The translations under genes were made by a program, and so were the position numbers. The notes below the pieces were generated by a model. That model worked only from the letters and a program-made list of their open reading frames with translations. It ran no database searches and was not told the origin of the DNA. 64,000 nt of DNA from Rhytidiadelphus loreus. Lineage: Eukaryota > Streptophyta > Bryopsida > Hypnales > Hylocomiaceae. Shown here piece after piece: positions 15,040 to 27,001 of the stretch. The stretch spans positions 20,460,001 to 20,524,000 of the forward strand of contig OX344764.1 of the NCBI GenBank assembly GCA_947034895.1. Reading direction: 5' to 3'. Numbering within the stretch: the stretch's first letter is position 1; every line of letters begins with the position of its first letter.

Positions 15040-16260
15040 CTATGAGGGGCCCTCTCGTCACCGAAAACCCCTCGAGTGTTGTTATCTTTTGGAACAATAG
15101 TGAAATAAATAATATGTAACATTGATTTGAGAGAGATTCAAATTTATATTGAATCACAACACCTGGGCTTGGAAGGGGCCCTCTCGTCACCGAGAGTCCC
15201 TGTTGAGGTCCTTTCCATTGGGAATTTTTAAACACAAATTTTTGTAGCTACAAAAATGGGACAAGTGAAGAAGGTATTGCGTGTGCCAAATTCAACAGGA
15301 CTATCCCGACCTTCGGGCTTGGCAAGGGCCCTCTCATCACCATGAGACTTACTAGGGGTCTTAACCTTTGGGACATCCACTTCATATCTAAGCGCTTTGT
15401 TCATAAAACAACAAAACACAGGCACAACAAAAGGTAGACATAAATTGACCAAATCTTGGCCAAAACCTCGCCATGTACATCATCATGAAACTTATAGGCT
15501 ATGTCAGCCCCCATAATCTCAAATAAACATATCGTAAACTTTTTAAGACTCCGAATGATTGACCACGTTGATCTTCTCTCGTCATCGAGAGGTTAATCTC
15601 TAGACAGAGGGATTGGGACTTTTTCAATGAACTGGGACAAGATCTAAAAGCAATCAGGCTCCAAATTGCAAGACAAATGTTGAAATAATACTCAAAGTTT
15701 GCAAAATTTACAATCCACAAGGATTGTTTTATCACTGAGATAGTGTTTTCGTGAGATCAGAGTTGAGATAGTTCCACTATAATATTATCTTTGTTTTAGA
15801 TCTTGTGGTATAATGTTGCATTTATACCAAATATGTTGAATTCTTTCTTGGACATCCCAACATCTTGATGAAGAAGTCAACTTATTCATAAAAATCACAA
15901 AAAAATGGTTGATAAAGGACAAACAAAACTCTTAAGCATTGATTGAATCTGAAGAAGAACATTCAATTATTTCTATCCCGCGGGCGCTACTTACTTATGA
16001 TAGATAAAAATAAGATAAAACTTTGGCCTTTTTGAATCTCCATGCGTATAAAAAAACTTACAACGCCCTCACTCTAATGGCATTGTCAAGCACTGGATAG
16101 AGTGCTAGACCTGTCTACTAAACGCATAGTCAAGCAAAGTCAAGCATATAAGTTTAAAAAAATTGTATACTGTTCAACCGCATGCATGATTTGAATTTAC
16201 ATTGATAAAAAAATCCCAAGACTCAATTGTTGTTGCCTCTCTCTCGTCACCGAGAGCTAC
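15040..16260. repeat. Dispersed CTCTCGTCACCGAGAG hairpins
   Basis: A short palindromic motif near CTCTCGTCACCGAGAG recurs at about 15,052, 15,182, 15,333, 15,577 and 16,241. The first three are often preceded by GGGGCCCT or GGGCCCT. Related forms occur near 20,215 and 20,632. No gene is recognised in this stretch. Confidence 0.65.
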
Positions 16261-16394
16261 TTCCTAAGTACTACAAATTGGAACAAGAAGAAGAGGTTCC
16301 TATAATTACTACTTGCCTAATCACCTAAAGTTGAACAATTGGTATTCATAAAATATGTTCAAAAGAAACGGCCTTCAAAGGATGCTGCCTCCAT

Positions 16395-16405
16395 GATAAT
16401 AATAG
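16395..16405 (+). repeat. Left target-site duplication of nested MULE
   Basis: GATAATAATAG, identical to 20,098-20,108 on the other side of the element. Eleven bases match; the canonical MULE duplication is 9-11 bp. Confidence 0.85.
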
Positions 16406-17689
16406 CGGGGATGCTAGTATGTGAGCCTAAGAGCATGAGCCTGTGAGCCTCCAATTTTTTTTTCTTCTTTTTAGAAATTATAAATCCATTGAGGACCTAT
16501 GACCGTAGAATTAGATGAAAGGATGTATAGTCCGACTAAACAACAAATGAATATGCTACTAATGATTTTGTACCAAAACATTGAACCACGGGCCTTTATA
16601 TAAATTTAAAGGATGAAAATGGTCCACCTATTTTATTTTATTTTTTTAACTATGCTTTAAATTTTTTAGAAATATCTTGAATATGAAAAAAATAAAATGA
16701 ACATAGTAGATATATATTATACACCAAATAAATGTATTAACCCTTAATTTTCTAAATGACCATTTTGCTAATTGATGTCCCTTTTTTTTAACTATCTTTA
16801 TTTAAATTTTATTTATTTATTAAATAAAAAACATTTTTAATAAATAAAAAACATGATTAATTCAATGGAAGTAGTTTAATTGAATTCTAAGTTAAATTTC
16901 ATTTTCTAGAATTTCATAAATTTCAATGGTGGAGTGTGATTTAAGATTCATGTTTTATTGTTCAATTTGGGCACAGGATGAAGTTTTAGGCATTGAATGA
17001 AATTGTTGCTTCATCATACACAGGTCAATTCAATTTGAGAAACAAGACAATAGAAATCAAATATCAAATCATGAAAATAAAGCGATTAATGGCTGGAGGT
17101 AGTAAGGTGAAAATTTCAGCATGCAATATATGGATTCTACTATAGGTGAAAGATAAGATTAGTGGAAAATAATTATTTTGAAGTATGCGGAAAAATAAAT
17201 AAAATGAAGAGAAGAAATTGTCGAATTCAACAAGAATTAATTGACCAAATTGTTGTAAAAAAATAATTTTTTTAATACAAGTCGAAATGTTCAAAGATCA
17301 TGTACAATCAAATAAATTCTCGATGAAAACCTAAAGGAAATTTTACAATGATACTTTGTGAGGATGGAGGGTAAAGAAGTGGTTTTATAATGAAATCCAT
17401 TGTTCCTTATGAACCTTCAAAGGATATGGGATAATTTGAAGATTAAACTCCTACTAATCTTAAAGATTAATATATCCCACATGTGTTGCTTCACTTCCTA
17501 CCATCCAATTTGTATAAAATCTTATCTTCTTCAATTTTACAAACATCCAAATAAGTGACTCTTGAGGCTTTGTGATGAACATTTTGGATTTTATTCAATA
17601 TAATGTTGAATTTCCAAAATATTCAACATGAAAGTGCCAACCTTGTCCTTTACTTATGGTGGTATGTAGAAAAAAAATTGTGGTCTTTC

Positions 17690-18770
17690 AAACCCCTGTT
17701 GTTAACGGCGGGGGTAACAAGGTCCATACAAGAAGCGAAGTTGGATCCTTTGAAAGCGTAGCCGTTAATGGCGGGAGGTAACAAGGTTCATAAAAAAAAC
17801 AAAGTTGCATCTCCAAACCCTCCGCTGTTAACGGTGGGGGGTAACAAGGTCCATAAAAATATAAAAAATTGCATCTCCAAACCCCCGCCGTTAACGGCGG
17901 GGGGTAGCAAGGTCTATAAAAAAAGCAAAGTTGCATCTCCAAACCCCCCGCCGTTAACGGCGGGGGGTAACAAGGTCCATAAAAATAAAATAAAATTGCA
18001 TCTCCAACCCCCCGCCGTTAACGGCGGGGGGTAACAAGGTCCTTAAGAAAAACAAAGTTGCATCTCCAACCCCCCGCCGTTAACGGTGGGGGGTAACAAG
18101 GTCCATAAAAATAATAAAAATTACATCTCCAACCCCCCGCCGTTAACAGTGGGGGGTAACAAGGTCCATAAAAATTAAAAAAACTGCATCTCCAAACCCC
18201 CGCCGTTAACGGCGGGGGATAACAAGGTCCTTAAGAAAAATAAAGTTGCATCTCCAAACCCCCCACCGTTAACAGCGGGGGGTAACAAGGTCGATAAAAA
18301 AAACAAAGTTGCATCTCTATATCTCCTGCCGTTAACGGCGGAGGGTAGAAAGGTCTATAAAAAAACAAAGTTGGATCCTCTAAAAGTGCAACCGTTAACG
18401 GCAGGGGGTAGCAAGGTCCATCAAAGAAGCGAAGTTGGATCCTCAAAAAGCGCAGCCGTTAACGGCGGGGGGGGGGGGGGTAGTAAGGGCCATCGAAGAA
18501 GCGAAGTTGGATCCTCTAAAAGCACATCCGTTAACGGCGGGGGGTAGCAAGAGCCATCGAAGAAGCGAAGTTGGATCCTCTAAAAGCACAACTGTTAACG
18601 GCGGGGGTAGCAAGGTTCACTGAAGAAGTGAAGTTGAATCCTCTAAAAGCGTAGCTGTTAACAACGGAGGATAGCAAAGAATACATGAACTATAGTGTTT
18701 GACTAAATCTTAACATTTGTTGCCCTAAATTGCAACCCTGAAAATTGCACCCGTCAACGATTGGGGGTAG
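17690..18770. repeat. Palindromic minisatellite, about 17 units of ~63 bp
   Basis: Each unit contains GCCGTTAACGGC flanked by a run of C on the left and of G on the right, forming a nearly perfect 24-base palindrome. A spacer near GTAACAAGGTCCATAAAAA and TTGCATCTCC follows. Centres lie at about 17,700, 17,763, 17,826, 17,890, 17,950, 18,015, 18,080 and onward to 18,656, with a diverged last unit near 18,751. From about 18,350 the spacer changes to a GAAGCGAAGTTGGATCCTC type, so the array has two subtypes. Open frames across it are periodic artefacts. Confidence 0.95.
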
Positions 18771-19039
18771 CAAGGCACCTTAAAATCTTTGAAATCTAAA
18801 CATTTCAAGCTAAATTTCAGGATGCTATTGTAGTTTTGAGGTTATAAATGACTCAATATGCATCCGTTTTTTATATGCTATATACCGTTGGAATCGTGCT
18901 TTCAAAGTGCAAGAAATGATATAAAGTTTCAAAATTTGTCTTTAACAAAAAATTACACATACATTCAAAGTTAATATCAATTGGGGTAATTATTTCCTTA
19001 CTATCTTGTTTGAACTTCTAGCATGTAGGTGCTATTATT

Positions 19040-19290
19040 ATATTTTGGTTTGGTACAAACCCTAACCAGAAGGTTTATAATATTACACTTTGCAATTTTC
19101 CATGAACTTGTACTTGTCCTCATTATGGAAATATAAATGAGGCCTCTATTGGAAAACGTGACATGTACATAAATTACAAACACATTTATTATATCTTTCA
19201 TTATTTGTGTAAATTTGATTATAAGATAGACACATTCATCTACGCTCCTACCTTCAACTTGGATGAAATAAAGCAAGTAATTGTTGTTGC
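19040..19290 (+). pseudogene. MULE transposase C-terminal remnant (SWIM region)
   Basis: The plus strand aligns by eye with 29,990-30,220, the C-terminal SWIM zinc-finger region of the transposase at 27-30 kb. It preserves the order TTTGCAATTTT, then TATTGGAAA, CATAAATTACAAACA and TTATATCTTTCATTA, ending in an APTF-LDE-like segment matching APSFSMDE. The cysteine and histidine context is partly lost and no frame is open. It lies about 0.8 kb from the right end of the nested MULE, the same relation as in the larger element. Confidence 0.75.
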
Positions 19291-19525
19291 TAGAATCATC
19301 AAGACGTGTGAGTATTCAAGTTAGTTGGTAGATAATAGCATAATATGAAGTAGATACGTAGTATCAATATATTATCTTCAAAATCTCTAAATTCAAGTAA
19401 AAAAGTATTATTTTCATATTCCAATATGTATTCTTTGTTGCAATGAAAGAATATTTTATTATGTACACAATGCTCTACATCCTACAATATTTTCACTGCA
19501 TTTGTTTTCCTCTTATCTTTAGAAT

Positions 19526-19763
19526 CACTAGAAGAAAGCCTTGTTTAATTGGATGTTCTTGCATCAAAGTTGACGGATTTTCTTAAGCATCCAATGTAAC
19601 ATCTTCATGTGTTTATGTCAACAATGACATCCAATGTAACATCTTTATGCTACATTGGATGTCATTGTTGACATAAACACATGAAGATGTTACATTGGAT
19701 GCTTAAGAAAATCCGTCAACTTTGACGCAAGAACATCCAATTAAACAAGGCTTTCTACTAGTG
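19526..19763. mobile_element. CACTA-type foldback MITE (238 bp)
   Basis: A nearly perfect inverted repeat over its whole length. The arms start CACTAGAAGAAAGCC and, from the other end, CACTAGTAGAAAGCC, and each arm is about 110 bases. Flanking 3-bp AAT repeats at 19,523-19,525 and 19,764-19,766 fit the CACTA target duplication. There is no coding capacity. The high arm identity suggests a recent insertion or strong hairpin-templated correction. Confidence 0.92.
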
Positions 19764-19889
19764 AATTCACTATAAATTATATGTAATCTCACTTGATCAA
19801 TCCCCCCTCAAACAACCTCTTAGAATGTAATACGAGATGTAATATAAACTTCAAAACATGCAATAGCACCAACTTCCCAAGCTTTTAGA

Positions 19890-20097
19890 TATAAAATCCA
19901 CGGGCATAGGTCCCATGGTAATAGGTCATTTCTTCTCTAGACATAGCAATTTTGGTGAAAAAAAATCAGTCTTTTAACTTTTTAATCAAAAATATTTACA
20001 AATTACATCATATTTTACATTTCTAGGCTCTAGGCTCACACAATCCCTGCTCACTGCTCTTAGGCTCACGCTCACACGCTCACATGCTAGCGTTGTT
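19890..20097 (+). repeat. Right terminal region of nested MULE
   Basis: It starts with CCACGGGCATAGG / CCATGGTAATAGG and continues through T/A-rich DNA. It ends with four GCTCACA-like words and GCTCACATGCTAGCGTTGTT directly before the target duplication. Confidence 0.8.
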
Positions 20098-20510
20098 GAT
20101 AATAATAGTTACCAAAATGTTTGGATTATTGGACCAATAGGTGCATCCTTTGTATCAACAATGAATATGGTCAAGTGGATTTGAAGTTATACAAGCCAAC
20201 GACCCATCTAAGTCCCTCTCGGTCTCAAGAGACTAATTTTGTTCATATGTGCTTGGAGTTATTCTAAGAGAAACTTCTAAAGTTGAGTTTCCAAGACAAT
20301 TAAGAGGTTTACATTTAGTGTTACATTTCATTTACAGATTTCAGATTTCAGATTTTACATTTAGTGTTTACATTTAGTGTTACAAAGGCGGCGCATTGAA
20401 GTTTAGCACTACACTAATCGTCCTAAAATTGACATTTAGTGTAAGGTCAAGTAGGGTGGTAATTACACTAAATGTAATCCAATACTAAATATCCTTTTTA
20501 GTGTACCTAC

Positions 20511-20815
20511 TAGAACTCATTCAAAAAAAATTTGAACGTTCTTAGTAACCTCTTACAACAAAGCATGTCTCACTAGAACTCATTCAAAAAAATTTGAACG
20601 TTCTCAGTAACCTCTTACAACGAAGCATGTCTCGGTCCCGAGAGACTGATTTCACTCACTACCAACTGGAACTCATTTAGAATTTTTCAAAACGATCTCA
20701 TTAACTTCCTACGACAAAGCATCTTGCACACTTTCATATCCGCAAGTAATATTACATTTTCACTAACCTCCTATGATGAAGCATCTTGCACACTTCTATA
20801 TCCATAAGTAATAGC
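20511..20815. repeat. Tandem ~65-70-bp repeats
   Basis: Two close units contain ACTAGAACTCATTCAAAAA, then TTTGAACGTTCT, CAGTAACCTCTTACAAC and AAGCATGTCTC. Two more diverged units carry TAACCTCCTATGATGAAGCATCTTGC-like text and CTT-CATATCC-TAAGTAAT. A CTCGGTCCCGAGAG hairpin separates the pairs. The preceding 20,300-20,510 has several ACATTTAGTGT words. Confidence 0.8.
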
Positions 20816-20829
20816 AAATAGTAAGATAC

Positions 20830-22841
20830 TTGAGGTTGGATGGTTGGGCCTGCTTGATTTGAAGCCTCGCCTCCTCTAGCGCTTGTTTGGCAACGCCGTG
20901 GCCTCAAACTTTGGCCCTCCATTTCAATCGTTTTTGTTTCCTCCACTCCAGAGATACCAAAAAACAAGAACAAGATGGTTGCGATGAGCCACTTCGAGAA
21001 TAAAATGGGCAGTACTTGCATCGATGACGATGGTCAGGTGCAAGACAATCTAAAGACTATAGCCAAGGCGCGTCAGCCGTCAGGTGAGTTGTTCCTGTAG
21101 TCTCTTGTCCACTGCATGTAAAACAATGCTTTCTAATTATGGAACATTACGTGACTTGCATTCAATGCTTGCATTATGGGAAAGTCCGCAATTAATGGCA
21201 ATGCATTGTAACTGTGCTATTGTGGGCTCTATTCAGATTTTAGAAATCTGTCTATTAATGACTAAATCCTTCAAAATTCAAATCAATCTCTCTACATTGT
21301 TGTTATGCCCGTCCATTATTGAATCCAAGCATTTTGTCATTGGTAAAGCGGACGTAGATGGTACTTTTTGATTTAAAATCTCATGAACAAAGATAATGGA
21401 ATTCATAGTCATACATGTGAAGGGATACTCTATAAAGTTATGGTTCCTTAAATTCAAATGCTCCTTCAATATTCACAAATACAACTTCTTAACCTTTAAA
21501 GGATGCTAATAGATGACTTGACCGTTTCAAAGATGTTGATGGCCACCTATTAGTCTAATAATCCAAGCATTTTGGAAATTAATTTAGACTTGGAATGCCA
21601 CATCCTTTCAAGATTTGTATGTAGTAAAACATAATTTTAAAATATTCATGACAATTTATTGAAAAATGTTGCTAAATTTTTTTAATTTTCCATTGTTGGA
21701 CAAGAAAGAAACACTCCTCATAATTTGCAATTGAATTCCAAAAATGTATCACCAATCAATTTCACCCTAAAATTATGATTAGTACATGTTTATATTTTTA
21801 GAGATTAGAATAACTTATTATATGATTCATTGGATTTGAATGCAAATGAAATTTTAATTATGGTAGATAGAAAATATAAGTTGTATCTTATCTTAAGAAA
21901 ATTCTTGTGAATGGCACAATAGGAAATTCAATTGATTATAGGACCTTTCTATATTGTATTGGTACATTTAAGAAATAATGCGTCAATGATTGTATGCAAC
22001 TCCCATATTATATGGTCCCCATTAAAATTACTTACAATGCATTTTAGTCCAATCTTAAAGAATATGATTTGTTCTAATGTAGAAAACTCTTGTAGCCCTT
22101 TCAACAATGAATCCAAAAATGTAATTATATATATGAATTGAGTATTCTTGAGGACAATAATAGCATTAAAAAACTAATTATACGAGTTTTTTTAATACAT
22201 GTATCATAGTCCGAGCTACCCAATTTTGGGGTCTTTCTAATAAAAATTTAAGATTTTTTTATTATAAAGAACACACTAAAAATAAATTTTAATTTTAATT
22301 GGAAGGAACTTTTTGTATGGAGTTTTTAGAACTATGCATAAGTGTTTAAATTCTTCATATATTTTGCTAGTTTTTTTCTAATATGTCTGCAACCCAACAT
22401 TTTTTGCAATTATTTAAAAAAAAATTGATATTCACCTAACTATTTTGGCCTTTTTTATTTGATGTAATTTTTTCAAAAGCTATATTCTAAGTCATTTTAA
22501 TGCCGATGAACCCTGGAGTGCATATAATACAAGAGTTACGTACCTGGGCTTGAGACATCTCTCCATAAATATGTTTGTTCATAGTGACGCCTCTTTATAT
22601 TTTGGTGCACTGCCTTTGATAACTTTACATAAATATTAAATGTACCTGTCAATTATGCCGCCTCCATTGTACCTCAAGCAATTAAGACAAACTCTGCAAT
22701 GTAGAATGACACATATTTTTGGAAGATTGAGAATGTATATAGCCTCTTCATGAATCTTTAATTGTCACTTCTATTTTGTAGTTGTGATAATCTGTTTCAA
22801 TATTCTTGCATTTCCACCTTTAGTCATGCCCATCGTTAAAT
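20830..22841. other. No recognised gene
   Basis: AT-rich DNA inside the proposed giant MULE. Short open frames at 20.75-21.47 kb and 21.93-22.14 kb show no recognisable motif or splice structure. Confidence 0.45.
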
Positions 22842-23270
22842 ATGGCATCTATTAGAGCTAACGGACATGAGGTGCCAGTTCTTGTGCAAGTGAATGATGA
22901 TGGGCTTGCAGAAGTTCCCATACATCTTCTTCACGTTTGTTATGGATTCATTCAGTCCTCCATCTATTTAGAAGAAGAGATCATGTCCGAGTTGGGAACT
23001 TTATTGGAGTCAATTCTCATGTCTAAGACTAGGCATGAGCATGGTCACTATTGGCTTCTACCTACAGGTCGTTATAGAGCGTACGGGTTGTTAGTCGATT
23101 CTAGGCTGATTTCAACGGAAATCTTGACTCCCCAGTCTAATGCTTCTATAGCACAAGTCCCTCTTCTCAGAGCAATGAAAATTGAATCTGATGAACCTTT
23201 GGGTACATACGGTCATAATAATTGTGGCAATATGAATATGTGTAGGCGCTTATTTACCCACCCTTGGTAA
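22842..23270 (+). CDS. Hypothetical protein, 142 aa
   Basis: An ATG-initiated frame of 142 codons that I do not recognise. The product is mixed hydrophobic/charged with no signal peptide, membrane segment or known motif, and it ends in a short Cys/His/Asn-rich tail. It is longer and less biased than chance frames nearby, and its base composition is higher in G+C than the surrounding AT-rich DNA. It lies within the proposed giant MULE, about 4 kb upstream of the transposase, so it could be an accessory gene, an exon, or a remnant of another insertion. No flanking exon was identified. Confidence 0.35.
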   Translation: MASIRANGHEVPVLVQVNDDGLAEVPIHLLHVCYGFIQSSIYLEEEIMSELGTLLESILMSKTRHEHGHYWLLPTGRYRAYGLLVDSRLISTEILTPQSNASIAQVPLLRAMKIESDEPLGTYGHNNCGNMNMCRRLFTHPW

Positions 23271-26200
23271 ATCGGCGAACACAACCAGGTTCTAGTCCTA
23301 TGATAGTTTTCTACTCTACCGGGTGTTTAAGCATCAATCCATTGTGCCTTCCAAGCAATAGATCTTTTTTGCTAGCTCGCTAATCGTGACTCTCTAATGG
23401 TGGTCCTAATTGATTCCTATAGTGATTATCTTGCTACGTCATGTTTTGTGGTTCCTATTTCTAAAGTTTACTCTATTATCCTAAATGTGGGAGATCATCT
23501 CACGCCGTTTCTAAAAACCTAAGGCTCGTTCAAATTGGACTCTCTAATCACCCGCCATGGGCGGATGAAGTTTTGACTGCGAAGCTCTCAAACTTCATCC
23601 ATGGTTTCCTACGGGCTTCCCAATTCAATTGAGGGTGAAATTTTACCTAAAGACCTGACTCCCTACTTTCTAGCTAAATCCTAAGTTTCTACTTGTTTGG
23701 ATGAAATCTCCACGATTTCATTCGTTCCGGGTCCTAAACTTCATCCGTTAATATCTCGGTCGTCCTAACTCCGATTCCTAAGTGTCTTATGTTTTTGGAA
23801 ACCTCTCGGAGTCTACTCTAAGCCTATCTACTCTAATCTGACCTGACTTGGACCTAGCAACATCTAGCTCTTGGCCTTCCTATGTCTTTGGCCCCGCCGG
23901 GAGGTGGGGGAATAGTTAGTAGTTTACCCCGGCGTGGAAGTCCGTCTCCAAGCTTATTGCACCTCCCCCTTTCTCCATGGCAAGCGGTGAAGGGCGACCT
24001 CCTCCTCCAAACTAGTGAGAGCGGTTATTGATCCTAGTGGCTGAAAGATGAACCGTCCTCCTTGAAGGAATTCTTTTTCCTTCTCTTCTTAGTCCTCCTC
24101 AACCCGTGTGCCCCATTAAAGGGGGTCAGTTGGGGCGCACCTCACTTGTTTTGAAAAGTCAAAGGGCCGGTTAACTACCACTTACGCCCGGAGAAAATGC
24201 CGTGCTCGTAAGTTTTCTCCTAATGGAGGGAGGGATTCCCCCCTTATCTCCACTATAGTCTCTTCTTCCTATCTAAGCTTTCATCACCTCCTTTCTTCTT
24301 CCATTCGAAGGTGGTTGCTCGTGGTTGTTTTTGCAAGGGAGTGGTAGTGTTGCTATGGCGTTGGCGTGACTCCTTGGCCTTGACTAGCTTTTAGTTACCC
24401 CATGCGTGTAGGCAAGCCTTTGTATTGTCTTCTCCACCCTATGCCTCCACCCTTGTCTTCCTATCTCCTCGTTAGTTTCTTTTTTCCCCCTAGCTAACTC
24501 TATCTTTTAGCTTAGGGCCGCCCGATTTGGAGGGCTGAAACCCAACCCCGCAAGCTGAGACCCCTCCCCTGGCAGCTGAGACCCAACCCAACAGACTGAA
24601 CCCACCCCGCAGCAGGACCCCTCCCCGGTGACTGAACCCAACCCCGCAAGCTGTACCCTCTCCTCCGACTGAACCCCACCCGGTAAACTGAAACCCCACC
24701 CAACAGACTGAGACCCTCACCCGGCAGACTGAAATCCTCACCCGGCGGACTGAGACCCCTCCTCGGCAGTTGATACCCCGACCCGGCAGACTGAGACCCC
24801 CTCCCCGGCAACTGAGCCCTCTCCCGGCGGTTGAGCCCTTCCCCGTGGACTAAAACCCCACCCCGACAGACTGAGACCCTCCCCGGTGACTGAGCCCTCT
24901 CCCGGCGACTGAGCCCTTCCCCATGGACTGAGACCCCCCAACCCGGCAGACTAAACCCACCCCGCGAGCTGGACTTCTCCCTTTGGACTTTTTATGAACT
25001 ATCGAAGCACAATGGCTATTACTAAATGGACGGTAGGTAGACTCTCCTAGACTTGAGTGACCGTTTTTTGGACGCTAAACTTTGAATAGTTCCCAAATGT
25101 TTGGGAAACTAAACTTTGGAACTGGCCACGAGGGGGGTGCAAGACTTCGCCGTCAATTTGGTTTTAACACCAAATTTAGGACTGCCGCTCCCTAGAGGTT
25201 CAAAGCTCCGCCGTTTGGTGAACGTTTAATACACAATTTAGGACTGAACTTGGACAAGGAAAGGTGGGGTTTGGTTGCCCCGGGGGGAACTACTCCACTC
25301 TTTTCCAAACACAACGAAAAGACTTGGGGCAATGCGAAATAAGAGACTTGGTTAGTAATGGAAGTAACGCGTGGTTAGTAAAAGGAAGGTTAGTATAACA
25401 TGGAAGACATAAAACTAGAGGCCCACCAAAGCGGCATCACCAAGGTACAGTGGAAGGTGGCTCTAGGGTTAGTAAGGGACATGCAAGAAGGACAATTGAA
25501 GATACTTGGGTAGAAGTAAGGCCTTCAAAGAACACGCAAGAGTTTACAAAAGCAAAAGGGGAAGGGCCTCCCACGGACCTTCAACACTAACAATGGAATA
25601 ACAACAAAGAAAGGAGCAAAGTGCTCCAAAAACACCGTGGGGAGTTTTGGCAAACACCAAAACATAAAAAGAGGTCGGACCCACAGACCCAAAACAAGTA
25701 TTAGGGGTGTTTTGGGAGAGAGAAGGGCCCCCTTTTATAGGTTTCCAAGGGCCCACTCCCCCCCTCGACGAGTAACCTCATCCATCCGAATTTTCATCCA
25801 AATTTGAGATTTTCACCTAATTTTGGATTTTACGCTGGTCCTAACTTCTAACTTTTGGAGTTTAACTCGAAATTGCAAATGGATTGCGCCAATGGCTTCA
25901 GAATGCCATTTTTAGCCTAAAGGCCCCCTACCCCCTATTTCTATCACAAAAAAACCATTGGAAACTAGTGCCAACTGGGACCAATTAAAAGGGTAAAAAC
26001 CTAACTTTGGGGGTTTACCTCTTTTGGCCTGGGTAACTAGCTAGGGTTGTTGGGGAGACTCTAGGGAGTAAGAAAAAACTCCTTGATGTCTTCGTTCCGA
26101 CTTCATACGCTCCCGGGACGCCGGTCAACCCCGCAAAGATCCTACCGTAATTATTAATTGGGGGAATCTTGTCAGTTTCGGCTGCCTCCCGCTATTGGAA

Positions 26201-27001
26201 CACCATGAATTTGTCGGGGCTCGTTATTAACATAAAAGATGCTAGTCTAATTTTTAGTGAGATTTTACCGCGGCCTGGGCATTTTCTATGAATTTCCCAC
26301 CGTGGCCTTTGGCGGTTGACTGCTCGGAAAAAGATCCTTTGAAGATCAGAAAAAAACGAGACTTTTTGGGGAACCTCTCATGGAGTTCCCCAAGCCACGT
26401 GCCAAGTCTTGAGCTAATCTGGCACACAGTCGGTGGCGAGGTGAAAATTGACTTCGGTTGAATCACCGGCAGTCAGGGAATCTTTCACACGTGAGGGAAT
26501 CTTGGCGAACGGATTTTGCTGTGGATACCCCGACATGTTCCATATCCAAGAACACTATTCGGCGGCTGTGGATTCCTCCATGCGGCCTGTCTGGGACAAG
26601 TAACACTTGCAAGCTAGTAATTTGGATTCCCAACGTTTCGTCGATGGAATGGGGAAACTAGAACCTATCTTTGGAGATTTATGTGGAGATCTTCCTACCT
26701 CTCCGAAGACCAATTTAGCCTATCATGGTTACATGCACTGGGTTTGGGCTATTTTGGGTAAGTTCCCGGTAGCCCTATTGTTTTCCACTATTTTACGGGT
26801 TCTAACATATATACAAGTGGGTTTTGTGGGTAATCTATGGATAAAAGGCTATTTATGACCAAATACTATACTGGTACGTGACATACCTATTTTAGTTCTA
26901 CACTCCTTTTTGGGCTTTTTGTAGTATTTTATGCCTTAATTTGTAATAAACTAAAAAAAAGAAAACAATGAGTCCCAAGTGACAAATTTGGGGCTCACAA
27001 T
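23271..27001. other. GC-richer non-coding stretch, unassigned
   Basis: Base composition is distinctly less AT-rich than either side, and the sequence contains a C-rich minisatellite. No long frame has a recognisable product. The composition and sharp edges suggest a separate insertion, for example a decayed retroelement, but I found no paired long terminal repeats, primer-binding site or reverse transcriptase motif to prove this. Confidence 0.4.
24525..24970. repeat. C-rich ~20-bp minisatellite
   Basis: About twenty loosely conserved units resemble GACTGAGACCCCYCCCCGGCA. Typical words are CTGAGACCC, CTGAACCC and CCCCGGCAGACTG. Glycine/serine-rich open frames on the minus strand across it are repeat artefacts. 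Confidence 0.85.

Larger units (their letters stand above)
16406..20097. mobile_element. Nested Mutator-like element (3.7 kb)
   Basis: The element is bounded by perfect 11-bp direct repeats GATAATAATAG. The left end reads CGGGGATGCTAGTATGTGAGC. The right end read inward is AACAACGCTAGCATGTGAGC. Both continue into GTGAGCCTAAGAGC-like repeats. Inside are a palindromic minisatellite (17.69-18.77 kb), a decayed tail of a SWIM-type MULE transposase (19.04-19.29 kb) and a CACTA-type foldback MITE. With no intact transposase it is non-autonomous. It lies within the proposed larger MULE, between that element's two genes. Confidence 0.8.

Noticed and set aside
17688..18446. Proline-rich repeat protein
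   Set aside because: Product of the palindromic minisatellite in both strands.
17690..18770. CRISPR-like array of palindromic repeats
   Set aside because: The spacers are near-identical to each other, the host DNA is eukaryotic, and no cas genes exist. It is a minisatellite.
24490..24941. Glycine/serine-rich protein on the minus strand
   Set aside because: Produced by the underlying ~20-bp minisatellite; all three frames look alike.
23271..26990. LTR retrotransposon
   Set aside because: No paired long repeats, primer-binding site, protease or reverse transcriptase motif could be seen.
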